A DNA stretch of 38,088 nt from an uncultured Ruminococcus sp. (GTDB lineage: Bacteria > Bacillota_A > Clostridia > Oscillospirales > Acutalibacteraceae). Positions within the stretch are counted from its first letter, which is position 1, and each line of letters begins with the position of its first letter. Made by a program: the position numbers and the translations under genes. The stretch lies in assembly GCA_902798605.1 (NCBI GenBank), contig CADBXH010000039.1:1-38088 (forward strand), read 5' to 3'. This document shows positions 26,393 through 34,013 of this stretch, in pieces. The notes below the pieces were generated by a model, which was given only the letters and a program-made list of their open reading frames with translations, searched no databases and had not been told where the DNA came from.

Positions 26393-26424
26393 AAAAAAGA
26401 GTCGGTTTTTACCGGCTCTTTTTG
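26393..26424. terminator. Bidirectional terminator between ftsH and pyrB
   Basis: AGAGTCGG and CCGGCTCT form the stem, with A-rich sequence on the left and a T run on the right, so it works for ftsH rightward and pyrB leftward. Confidence 0.85.
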
Positions 26425-26440
26425 TATATGTAAAAATGAT

Positions 26441-27508
26441 TTAGTCGATTCTCTTATCGCAGTAGTCGCACATCTCCATACCGAGCTTTTCATAGCAGTA
26501 ATTCGGCAGGTATTCCTCGACCTGTGTAACGCACTTCGGATTGCTGCACCTGTGTTCGCTGAGTTTCTTGTCCCTTGCCTTCAGCGTAAAATCCTCGTCC
26601 TGCAAAAGCAGAAGGATCAAAGCCATCCTTCCGTACATTCCGTACTGCGCCTGCTTAAAGTAGAGCGCTCTGGGGTCGTCGTCGATATCAACGGTGATCT
26701 CGTTTACTCTGGGGAGTGGATGAAGAACTATCATATCCTCGCGTGCAAGCTCGAGCTTCGGCTTGTCGAGCACAAAAACATCCTTTTGCGCAAGGTAATC
26801 CTCCTCGCTCTTGAACCTCTCGCGCTGGATCCGCGTCATATAGAGCATATCGAGGTCGGTTATCGCGTCGGCAAGGCTGTGGCAGATTGTGTATTTGCAG
26901 TTGTGATTTTCAAGAATATCAATGATATAAAGCGGCACGCCGAGCTCGGGCGTAGAGATAAGCGTAAACGAGTTGTTCTCGTACTTTACCAGAGCCTTTA
27001 TCAGCGAGTGGACTGTTCTGCCGTTGAGCAAATCGCCGCAAACGCCGATTTTAAGGTTATCGAGCCTGCCTTTTTCGCAGCTAAGTGTAACGATGTCGGT
27101 AAGCGTCTGGGTGGGGTGGAGGTGACCGCCGTCTCCGCAGTTGATAAACGGAATGTCAGAGTACAGTGACGCCGCCATCGCCGTACCCTCAACAGGGTGG
27201 CGCATAGCGATGATGTCCGCGTATCCGCTGATAACGCTGACCGTATCTTTCAGGTTCTCACCCTTTGCAACCGATGAATTCATCGGGTTGTCAAAGCCGA
27301 TCGTTCGTCCGCCGAGCTTCAGCATAGCGGTCTGGAACGACATCTGAGTCCTCGTACTCGGCTCATAAAACAGAGTCGCCAATATTTTTCCGTCACAGGC
27401 GTGGCGGTAGTCGGCAGGGCTCTGCATTATTTTTTGCGCCTTTCTTACAAGCTTATCGATCTGCTGTGTCGACATAGATTCAAGGTCGATAAGGTTTTTG
27501 TTATACAT
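26441..27508 (-). CDS. pyrB: Aspartate carbamoyltransferase catalytic chain with C-terminal PyrI-like zinc tail
   Basis: Second step of pyrimidine synthesis: aspartate plus carbamoyl phosphate to carbamoyl aspartate. EPSTRT (49-54) binds carbamoyl phosphate; GDGGHLHPTQTLTD and HPLPRVNEI are family motifs. The usual catalytic chain is about 305-310 residues; this one has 355. The extra tail (about 312-355) carries C321-x4-C326 and C347-x2-C350 in a CSNPKC ... CDYC layout that matches the zinc-binding domain of the regulatory chain PyrI. The PyrI nucleotide-binding domain is absent. GGGGG stands before ATG 27508. A palindromic repeat lies just upstream, in the leader or spacer. Confidence 0.94.
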   Translation of the reverse strand: MYNKNLIDLESMSTQQIDKLVRKAQKIMQSPADYRHACDGKILATLFYEPSTRTQMSFQTAMLKLGGRTIGFDNPMNSSVAKGENLKDTVSVISGYADIIAMRHPVEGTAMAASLYSDIPFINCGDGGHLHPTQTLTDIVTLSCEKGRLDNLKIGVCGDLLNGRTVHSLIKALVKYENNSFTLISTPELGVPLYIIDILENHNCKYTICHSLADAITDLDMLYMTRIQRERFKSEEDYLAQKDVFVLDKPKLELAREDMIVLHPLPRVNEITVDIDDDPRALYFKQAQYGMYGRMALILLLLQDEDFTLKARDKKLSEHRCSNPKCVTQVEEYLPNYCYEKLGMEMCDYCDKRID

Positions 27509-27531
27509 ATTAAACCCCCTATTGTTTTATT

Positions 27532-27611
27532 TGTAGGGGCGGGCATTGCCCGCCCGCGGTATATTGCAAAGTATTCCTTGTTTTTGCGGGCGAGCAATGC
27601 TCGACCCTACA
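27532..27611. repeat. GTAGGGG-type palindromic element upstream of pyrB
   Basis: TGTAGGG (27532-27538) and CCCTACA (27605-27611) are the terminal inverted repeats. The left arm contains GGGCGGGC-ATT-GCCCGCCC, an 8-bp perfect hairpin; the right arm contains CGAGC-AAT-GCTCG. Same family as 2163-2281 and 2831-2859. Confidence 0.75.
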
Positions 27612-27639
27612 GTTATTGTACCAGAATACAATGAGTAAA

Positions 27640-29232
27640 TCAACAATGATTTGAATTAATTACCGCCTCGGCGCATTTTATACCGTCAACAGCGGCAGAG
27701 ATTATTCCGCCGGCGTAGCCTGCGCCCTCGCCGCAGGGGTAAAGACCGCCGAGAGCTATGCTTTGCAGCGTTTTATTATCCCTGATTATCCGTATGGGTG
27801 ACGAGCTCCTTGTTTCAAGTCCGGTCAAAACAGCGTCGTCGCAGTCAAAGCCGCGCAGTTTTTTGCCCATATCTCGGATAGCGGTTTTCATATTATTACT
27901 GACGTATTCGGGCAGGATGCGGTTGAGGTCGCTCAGCTCGTAGTTCGGCATAATGCTCGGCTTTACCGAGCCGATACTGCTTGATTTTCTGTCGTTTAAA
28001 AAATCCCCGACTCTCTGAACGGGCGCGGTATAATTTCCGCCGCCGAGCTCATAAGCTGCCTTTTCAAGCCTGCGCTGAAAATACATTCCGCCGAGCGGAC
28101 TGTCGCTGTCGTAATCATCGGGGGTTACGCCGACAAGCAAAGCGGCGTTTGAGTTTACGCTGTCGCGCTTGAATTCGCTCATACCGTTGGTGCAGAGCAT
28201 ATTCTCCTCGCTCGAAGCGTTTACGACCTTGCCGCCCGGGCACATACAGAACGTATACGCTCCGCGCTTGTCCTCGGTGCGGACGTTCATCTTGTAGTAC
28301 GCCGCGCCGAGTGCTTTGTTCCCGGCAAATTTGCCGTACTGGCTTTTGTCGATCTCCTCGCGCAGATGCTCTATCCTCGCGCCGACGGAAAACGCCTTTG
28401 CCTCTATCGGCAGTTTTTTGCCGTGGATCATTTCAAAGGTATCCCTTGCGCTGTGACCAATCGCGAGAATGATATTTTCGGTTTCGATTACGGATTCCTT
28501 GCCGCCGCTTTCAACTGAAGCGCCGCTTATCTTTCCGTCCTTATCCTTAATGCCGGTAAGCTTTGTTTCAAACATCACTTTGCCGCCGAGGCTGATGATT
28601 TCTTCTCTTATGCTCTTGACCGTGATTTTCAGCTTGTCCGTGCCGATATGCGGCTTTGCGTTGTAAAGAATCTCCTCCGGAGCGCCGTGGTTTACAAATT
28701 CATTAAGCACCTTGCGCTGGCGGTTGTCCTTTGTACCCGTGTTCAGCTTTCCGTCAGAAAACGTGCCCGCGCCGCCCTCGCCGAACTGTACGTTTGACTC
28801 ACAGTTCAGCTTTCCGCTGTTCCAGAACTTATCAACATCGGCGGTCCTGCTGTCAACGTCTCTGCCGCGCTCAATAACGATAGGCTTCGCGCCGCTCTGC
28901 GCGAGGATAAGCGCCGCGAATAATCCCGCGGGGCCCATTCCGACAACAAGCGGAGAAGTACCGCCGTTCCACTTCGGGACTTCGTAACTATACGGCTTTA
29001 CAATAGCCGCGTTTTTGCACTTTTTTACAGCGGTGTTTTCGTTTGAATAAAGCTCAACGTCGACCGAGCATAAAAAATAGATATTATCCTTTTTACGCGC
29101 GTCTATCGAGCGCCTGTACAGGCTGAGGCTTTTTATCGCGCTGTCGTTTATTCTAAGCTCCCTGCAAACCTTGTTCTTCAATGTATCGTCGGAGTAGGAG
29201 AGAGGGATGCGGATATTGCTCACTCTGATCAT
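27640..29232 (-). CDS. FAD-dependent dehydrogenase of the COG2509 family
   Basis: Flavoprotein of unknown substrate. A small N-terminal domain (about 1-85) precedes the FAD-binding Rossmann motif VVGMGPAGLFAAL (GMGPAG at 98-103) and E120-R in VIERGRDVDSR. FGEGGAGTFSDGKLNTG, TFCMCPGGKVVNASSE and the C-terminal GLYPCGEGAGYAGGI are hallmarks of this uncharacterised family. 530 residues, complete. Its ATG overlaps the stop of the upstream flavoprotein gene (ATGA at 29229-29232), so the two are translated together. The exact reaction cannot be read from sequence. Confidence 0.9.
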   Translation of the reverse strand: MIRVSNIRIPLSYSDDTLKNKVCRELRINDSAIKSLSLYRRSIDARKKDNIYFLCSVDVELYSNENTAVKKCKNAAIVKPYSYEVPKWNGGTSPLVVGMGPAGLFAALILAQSGAKPIVIERGRDVDSRTADVDKFWNSGKLNCESNVQFGEGGAGTFSDGKLNTGTKDNRQRKVLNEFVNHGAPEEILYNAKPHIGTDKLKITVKSIREEIISLGGKVMFETKLTGIKDKDGKISGASVESGGKESVIETENIILAIGHSARDTFEMIHGKKLPIEAKAFSVGARIEHLREEIDKSQYGKFAGNKALGAAYYKMNVRTEDKRGAYTFCMCPGGKVVNASSEENMLCTNGMSEFKRDSVNSNAALLVGVTPDDYDSDSPLGGMYFQRRLEKAAYELGGGNYTAPVQRVGDFLNDRKSSSIGSVKPSIMPNYELSDLNRILPEYVSNNMKTAIRDMGKKLRGFDCDDAVLTGLETRSSSPIRIIRDNKTLQSIALGGLYPCGEGAGYAGGIISAAVDGIKCAEAVINSNHC

Positions 29233-30437
29233 AGGCTTTCACCCGCGATTATTCCGCTCGCAAACGCAAAGTGCAGGTTATATCCGCCGCATTCGCCGCA
29301 GATATCGACCGCCTCGCCGCAGACGTAAAGGTTATTTACTTTTTTGCTCATCATTGCTTTGCCGTCGATCTCGCTTCCCTTAACACCGCCGAGCGCGCAC
29401 TGCGCCTGTTCAAAGCCCGCCTTGCCCGTGACCTTGAATTCCATATTTTTTGCGGTTTTTGTCAGCGTTTTCAGTTCATTGTCCGTAAGCTCGGAAATGT
29501 TTTTATTGAAGCCTGTGCCGCTTTGTTTAAGTACAGCCTGAGCGAGCCTTTTTTGCAAAATCCCCGTAAAAATATTGTCGGCAGTTAAAAAACCGAAACG
29601 CTCTCTATTGTTTTCCAAATGACCATATAATTCTCTAAAAGAAATATTATCAACTAAGTCGAGCTTGATAACATCATTTTCTTTCGCGTAAAGCGATAAA
29701 TTAAACACACAGATCCCCGACAAAGCATTTTCGGTGAATTGTATCTCGCCGGATTCCTCTTTGATCGGTTCGGCGTTTCTGTAAAGCGATGCTTTTCCCG
29801 CGGCGCGCAAGCCTTTAAGCGATTTTAATACGGCTGAATCTACCTTTACTGGACAAAGCGCGGGGGAGAAAGGCACGACAGTATGACCGAAGTTTTTAAG
29901 ATAATCAAGTCCGCTCGCGCTTCCGCCGAGCTTAGGAGAAGCCTTTGAGCCGCAGCAGATAATAAGCTTTTCGCAGTTTATTACTCTGTCGGCGGTTTTT
30001 ACCGCGAAGCCTTTGCCGCTTTTTGAAAGGCTGCGGATAGTCTGACCGCAAAGAATATCCACGCCGAGGCTTTCGCAATTGAACCTCAAAATATCAAGCA
30101 CAGAGCTCGCCTGCTTTGAAACAGGATAATACCTGCCCTCGTTATCGCAGTAAGTCAGAAGCCCCAAGTTATTAAAATAATCGAGCAGGGCGGGGGTATC
30201 GTATCTTTCAAGCACATCTGTAATTTGAGTAAATGAGCCGATATATTTGTCCTCGGCAACATTGTTGTTTGTGAGGTTACACCTGCCGTTGCCGGTCGAG
30301 AGCAGCTTTTTGCCGACTCTGTCGTTTTTCTCGATTATCGCTATATTTAGTTTATTATCATTTAGTTTTGCGGAGATCGCGCACATCAGCCCCGATGCTC
30401 CGCCGCCGATTATGACAGCGTCAAAGTAGTTCTTCAT
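29229..30437 (-). CDS. Flavoprotein of the HI0933/YhiN (BaiN-like) family
   Basis: FAD-binding oxidoreductase. The dinucleotide motif GGGASG is at residues 11-16, IIEKNDRVGKKLLSTGNGRCNLTN holds the family signature TGNGRCNLTN, and the C-terminus has YVCGEAVDICGECGGYNLHFAFASG. 402 residues. BaiN, a member of this family, has been linked to bile-acid dehydroxylation, but most members have no known role. Start: AGGTGA lies 5 nt before ATG 30437; the earlier in-frame ATG at 30464 overlaps a terminator-like hairpin. First gene of a two-gene operon with the COG2509 flavoprotein. Confidence 0.9.
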   Translation of the reverse strand: MKNYFDAVIIGGGASGLMCAISAKLNDNKLNIAIIEKNDRVGKKLLSTGNGRCNLTNNNVAEDKYIGSFTQITDVLERYDTPALLDYFNNLGLLTYCDNEGRYYPVSKQASSVLDILRFNCESLGVDILCGQTIRSLSKSGKGFAVKTADRVINCEKLIICCGSKASPKLGGSASGLDYLKNFGHTVVPFSPALCPVKVDSAVLKSLKGLRAAGKASLYRNAEPIKEESGEIQFTENALSGICVFNLSLYAKENDVIKLDLVDNISFRELYGHLENNRERFGFLTADNIFTGILQKRLAQAVLKQSGTGFNKNISELTDNELKTLTKTAKNMEFKVTGKAGFEQAQCALGGVKGSEIDGKAMMSKKVNNLYVCGEAVDICGECGGYNLHFAFASGIIAGESL

Positions 30438-30454
30438 ATTTTCACCTATGAAAT

Positions 30455-30475
30455 AAGGCAGCACAAAGCTGCCTT
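30455..30475 (-). terminator. Hairpin after the small membrane transporter gene
   Basis: AAGGCAGC (30455-30462) pairs with GCTGCCTT (30468-30475). On the minus strand it is followed only by ATTTC, so it is a weak terminator or leader structure for the flavoprotein genes. Confidence 0.5.
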
Positions 30476-30491
30476 TATAAGTTTACTGTTA

Positions 30492-30992
30492 TTATTTCGG
30501 AGCGAAGATAGCGCTGATGCCGCCGAATACGCCCATACTTGCCAAGCCCATGATAAGACCTGCCAAAACAACACCGCACATAACGGCGATAACGCTCTTT
30601 TTGAATCCCATATCCAAAAAGCTCGCCGCGAGCGTACCTGTCCATGCGCCTGTGCCGGGCAGCGGGATACCTACGAACAAAAACAGAGCGACAAACAGAC
30701 CCTTGCCTGCTTTTTTCTGAAGCTTCTGACCGCCCTTTTCGCCCTTGTTGTAGCACCAGGTAAAGAACTTGCCGATGTATTTTTTATCCTTGCCCCAGAT
30801 AAGCACCTTTCTCGCGAAGAAGTAAATAAGCGGAACAGGGAGCATATTGCCGATAATACAAACAACATATGCCCAAAAGAGCTCCCAGCCCTGCATACCC
30901 ATACCTACGGCAACGGGGATAGCTCCTCTGAGTTCAACGATCGGAACCATTGAAATTAAAAAAATAATAAGATACTTAACAAAAATAGGCAT
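30492..30992 (-). CDS. Small multi-drug export family membrane protein (COG2426)
   Basis: Integral membrane protein of 166 residues with about four to five helices. The N-terminal MVPIVELRGAIPVAVGMG and FVGIPLPGTGAWTG are signatures of the Pfam Sm_multidrug_ex family. Despite the family name, transport function is poorly shown. AAGGAG precedes the ATG by 7-8 nt. A promoter is visible upstream. Confidence 0.88.
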   Translation of the reverse strand: MPIFVKYLIIFLISMVPIVELRGAIPVAVGMGMQGWELFWAYVVCIIGNMLPVPLIYFFARKVLIWGKDKKYIGKFFTWCYNKGEKGGQKLQKKAGKGLFVALFLFVGIPLPGTGAWTGTLAASFLDMGFKKSVIAVMCGVVLAGLIMGLASMGVFGGISAIFAPK

Positions 30993-31021
30993 AATTAATC
31001 TCCTTAGTTTTTATCTACACA

Positions 31022-31050
31022 AGTATAGCAGAATTTGGCTTTTTTTTCAA
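31022..31050 (-). promoter_or_regulatory. Promoter of the COG2426 gene
   Basis: On the minus strand TTGAAA (31050-31045), 17 bp, TATACT (31027-31022). The start would be about 20 nt before the ATG at 30992. Confidence 0.65.
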
Positions 31051-31100
31051 TATCGAAAACTTAAAATTTGCGCTATATAATTACAATAGTTTTATACTCA

Positions 31101-31128
31101 TTGACATTATTTTATTTTCAGCTACAAT
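31101..31128 (+). promoter_or_regulatory. Promoter of vanZ-MATE
   Basis: A perfect TTGACA (31101-31106), 16 bp, TACAAT (31123-31128). Confidence 0.6.
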
Positions 31129-31183
31129 ATAATAAGGCAATACCGAACACGTAAATTATACGGTACTGACTAAGGATGATATT

Positions 31184-31666
31184 ATGCAGCAAAAGCAAAC
31201 GGGAGTTGTTTTCAGGATAATAGTATTCTCGCTGACCGCTTTGATGATCGGCTTTGTGTTCTTTCGTTCTTCAATGACAGCGGAGGCATCGACCGTAGAA
31301 AGCAACGGCACTATCGGCTTTTTGACAAACATTTTCAAAAGCTTTGGATTATCGGTAGAGATATCCGATCATCTAATCAGAAAAACAGCTCATTTTGCTG
31401 AGTTTTTTGTAATAGGCGGCTTGCTTATGAGCTGCGCCTATTCGTTTGACCGCTTCAATCCGTACAAATACAGCTTTGTTGTGCTTTTTGTCGGGCTGTT
31501 TACCGCGGTGATCGACGAATTTATCCAGCTGTTTTTTGAAGGAAGATCGGCAGAGATAACCGATGTTCTGATCGATTTTTCGGGTGTGGTCACAGGCGCG
31601 CTGTTTATGCTGCTGTTTTATTTTATATACATAAAAATCAGGTATAAAAAGGATAAGGGAAAATAA
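31184..31666 (+). CDS. VanZ-like membrane protein
   Basis: 160-residue membrane protein with about four helices. FFRSSMTAEAS, RKTAHFAEFFVIGGLL and AVIDEFIQLFFEGRSAEITDVLIDFSG contain the conserved His and Asp/Glu residues of the VanZ family. VanZ of enterococci gives mild teicoplanin resistance, but chromosomal homologues like this have no proven role. AAGGATG precedes the ATG. Its stop overlaps the start of the MATE gene (TAATG). Confidence 0.88.
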   Translation: MQQKQTGVVFRIIVFSLTALMIGFVFFRSSMTAEASTVESNGTIGFLTNIFKSFGLSVEISDHLIRKTAHFAEFFVIGGLLMSCAYSFDRFNPYKYSFVVLFVGLFTAVIDEFIQLFFEGRSAEITDVLIDFSGVVTGALFMLLFYFIYIKIRYKKDKGK

Positions 31667-33033
31667 TGGAAAGTACAGAAATAAAAAAAGAGAATAAAAT
31701 GGGCACTATGCCCGTTGTTAAGCTGATAGTCACTATGTCGCTGCCGGCGATATTGTCGATGACCGTGCTTGCGATGTACAATGTGGTAGACAGCATCTTT
31801 GTCGGCAACTACAGCCAAAACGGACTTGCGGCGTTGTCGATAGTCTATCCTATGCAGCTGCTGCTTATCTCCGTATCGGTAGGAACCGCGGTGGGTGTAA
31901 ACTCGCTTGTCTCCCGAAAGCTCGGCGAAAAGGAATTTGCAGAGGCAAACAGCGCCGCTACTCACGGACTTATTACCTGTCTGTTTTCATATGTTCTGTT
32001 TTTGCTGCTCGGGATATTCGCGGTCAAGCCGTTTATGAACATTTTTACAAAAGACCCCGAGATAATGCAGTTCGGAATAGATTACCTGCGTATAGTGCTT
32101 ATTCTTTCGATTTTTTCTATAATCCAGGTGATGATCGAAAAAACCTTGCAGGCAACGGGAAATATGATATACCCGATGCTGTTCCAGATGCTCGGCGCGG
32201 TAGTCAATATCATCTTTGACCCGCTGCTGATTTTCGGTATCGGTCCGTTCCCCGAGATGGGTATCAGCGGCGCGGCGATAGCTACGGTTTTCGGCCAGTT
32301 CTGCGGAATGGTGTTCGCCGTGATAGTTTTGTTCACAAAAACGCACCAGGTAAAAATAACGTTCAAGGACTTCAAAATCAAAGCGAGTATGCTCAGGCAG
32401 ATCTACGGCGTGGGCTTCCCGTCCATCATTATGCAGTCGATAAGCGCGATTATGATGCTCGGGCTCAATACGATATTTACAATGAACGATTCGGCGGTCT
32501 CCGTTACCGTTTTGGGCGTATACTTCAAGCTCCAGAGCTTTGTATTTATGCCCTGCTTCGGTCTTAACCAGGGCGTGCTGCCGGTGCTTGGCTATAACTA
32601 CGGCGCCCGCAACAAAAAAAGGGTATATTCTACGCTTAAATGCGGTATAGTCATCGCCGTGTGTATTATGGCGGTAGGCGTTACGCTGATGTGGCTGATT
32701 CCCAACAGGCTTATCGCGATGTTCGGCGGCGACCAAAGCCTGATGGACGCCGGCATCCCCGCGTTCAGGATCATCAGCCTGTGTTTTGTTCCCGCGGCAG
32801 TCAGCATTATTATGATCACGCTGTTCCAGGCAACGGGCAAGGGATTCAGAGGTCTGTTTATCTCGTTCGCGCGTCAGCTTGTTGTGCTGCTTCCGGTGGC
32901 ATATCTGCTCTCGATCACGCTCGGCGTAGGCTATGTATGGTACGCTTTCCCGATCGCGGAGGTGGTAGCGCTTACGATCGCGCTGCTGTTCTTCCTGAAT
33001 CTCGTCAGGGGAGATTTTAAAAAGCTTCAATAA
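31666..33033 (+). CDS. MATE-family efflux transporter
   Basis: Sodium- or proton-coupled multidrug/cation antiporter with 12 predicted membrane helices and 455 residues. The family-typical N-terminus (SLPAILSMTVLAMYNVVDSIFVG) and the repeated second half (GVGFPSIIMQSISAI ... GLNQGVLPVLGYNYGARNKKRV) are visible. The start ATG overlaps the vanZ stop. AAGGG stands 7 nt upstream. Substrate not predictable. Confidence 0.94.
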   Translation: MESTEIKKENKMGTMPVVKLIVTMSLPAILSMTVLAMYNVVDSIFVGNYSQNGLAALSIVYPMQLLLISVSVGTAVGVNSLVSRKLGEKEFAEANSAATHGLITCLFSYVLFLLLGIFAVKPFMNIFTKDPEIMQFGIDYLRIVLILSIFSIIQVMIEKTLQATGNMIYPMLFQMLGAVVNIIFDPLLIFGIGPFPEMGISGAAIATVFGQFCGMVFAVIVLFTKTHQVKITFKDFKIKASMLRQIYGVGFPSIIMQSISAIMMLGLNTIFTMNDSAVSVTVLGVYFKLQSFVFMPCFGLNQGVLPVLGYNYGARNKKRVYSTLKCGIVIAVCIMAVGVTLMWLIPNRLIAMFGGDQSLMDAGIPAFRIISLCFVPAAVSIIMITLFQATGKGFRGLFISFARQLVVLLPVAYLLSITLGVGYVWYAFPIAEVVALTIALLFFLNLVRGDFKKLQ

Positions 33034-33075
33034 ATAACGCACCTCGGCGCATATATATGTACCGAGGTGATTTTT

Positions 33076-33414
33076 TTGGAAGAAAACATTACATACGATA
33101 AAAACTGGCAGAGCGTGTCGCAATCCGAATATCCAAAGCTCGGCGGCTCCGAACCAGAAAAGGACGAAGAACCCGATAAAGAGCCAAAGAAAAACGTCCC
33201 AAAGCATTACCTTTTGACCGTGCAGCTTGTGGTTTGTATTTTGATAGGCCTCGGCGCGTTTATTTTAAAATCCGTCGGCGGAGATACATACAAAGCTTTC
33301 CGCGACCGGTACTACGCGGAGCTTAACAACACGGCGATTGTTGACAAAAACAGCGGCTTTGATATCAACACGCTGCTTTTCAAAGCGACTCAGGATGAAG
33401 CTAAAGATAGCTGA
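33076..33414 (+). CDS. Single-pass membrane protein, possible SpoIVFA-like partner of the M50 protease
   Basis: 112 residues: an acidic and Lys/Pro-rich cytoplasmic N-terminus (about 1-44), one membrane helix (about 45-65) and about 45 extracytoplasmic residues. GAGGTG at 33064-33069 is 6 nt before TTG 33076, so TTG is preferred to the in-frame GTG at 33067. Its end overlaps the M50 protease start by 20 nt. In B. subtilis SpoIVFA, a single-pass protein with a C-terminal LytM domain, is encoded just before SpoIVFB and controls it. This protein has the topology and position but no LytM domain. Role inferred from context only. Confidence 0.65.
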   Translation: MEENITYDKNWQSVSQSEYPKLGGSEPEKDEEPDKEPKKNVPKHYLLTVQLVVCILIGLGAFILKSVGGDTYKAFRDRYYAELNNTAIVDKNSGFDINTLLFKATQDEAKDS

Positions 33415-34003
33415 TGTACCGGTCGAAATATCATACACCCTGATTTGCATTGCCGCGGTCTGCGTTATCCTCAATATCTTTGAAGGGCTCGTTTGGTGCG
33501 CACTCGCGGTCATAATTCACGAGTCGGGGCACCTGCTTGCTATGCTAAAGTGCGGTCACGCTCCCGAAAGAATAAAGATCTCAGCCTTTGAAATAAAGAT
33601 TTTTGACTCAAAAAGGCAGAGCAGAAGCGAAAAACAAAACTTTTTTATCATTTTTTCGGGTCCTGCCGTTAATTTTATTTGTTTTATTCCGTTTTATCTG
33701 TTATACTTATTAGGTAACGAATATGTTTTGCCGTTTGCGATATCAAATCTATCGGTCGGGATGTTCAATTCACTGCCGGTGTTGTCGCTCGACGGCGGAC
33801 AGCTGATTTATATTATTCTCAGACAGCGCGTCGGTGCGGACAAGGCGGAAAGAATCGTCGATATAATTACATTCATCACGATTTTCCCGCTTGCGGCGCT
33901 CGGGTTTATCGTGCTGTTTGATTCAAAGTACAATTTCTCGCTGTTATTTGTGTGCGTGTATTTGATTATTTCACTTCTCACGCGCGGTAACAGGTATATT
34001 TGA
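33395..34003 (+). CDS. spoIVFB: M50 site-2 protease, SpoIVFB-like
   Basis: Intramembrane zinc metalloprotease of 202 residues. The zinc motif H42-E-S-G-H46 lies in a membrane helix, and the second motif N125-S-L-P ... S-L-D133-G-G supplies the third ligand. About five to six helices are predicted. In B. subtilis SpoIVFB cleaves pro-sigma-K in the mother cell; the compact form without PDZ or CBS domain fits SpoIVFB more than RseP. Start chosen at ATG 33395, inside the previous gene, suggesting coupling. The location before TIGR03960 is common in Clostridia. Confidence 0.85.
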   Translation: MKLKIADVPVEISYTLICIAAVCVILNIFEGLVWCALAVIIHESGHLLAMLKCGHAPERIKISAFEIKIFDSKRQSRSEKQNFFIIFSGPAVNFICFIPFYLLYLLGNEYVLPFAISNLSVGMFNSLPVLSLDGGQLIYIILRQRVGADKAERIVDIITFITIFPLAALGFIVLFDSKYNFSLLFVCVYLIISLLTRGNRYI

Positions 34004-34013
34004 CGGAGGATTT

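Noticed and set aside
31987..33207. A 406-codon open frame antisense to the MATE gene, and similar long antisense frames elsewhere
   Set aside because: The composition is that of a shadow of the codon bias of the real gene: many His, Arg and Gln, no family resemblance and no ribosome site. The plus-strand MATE gene is clear.
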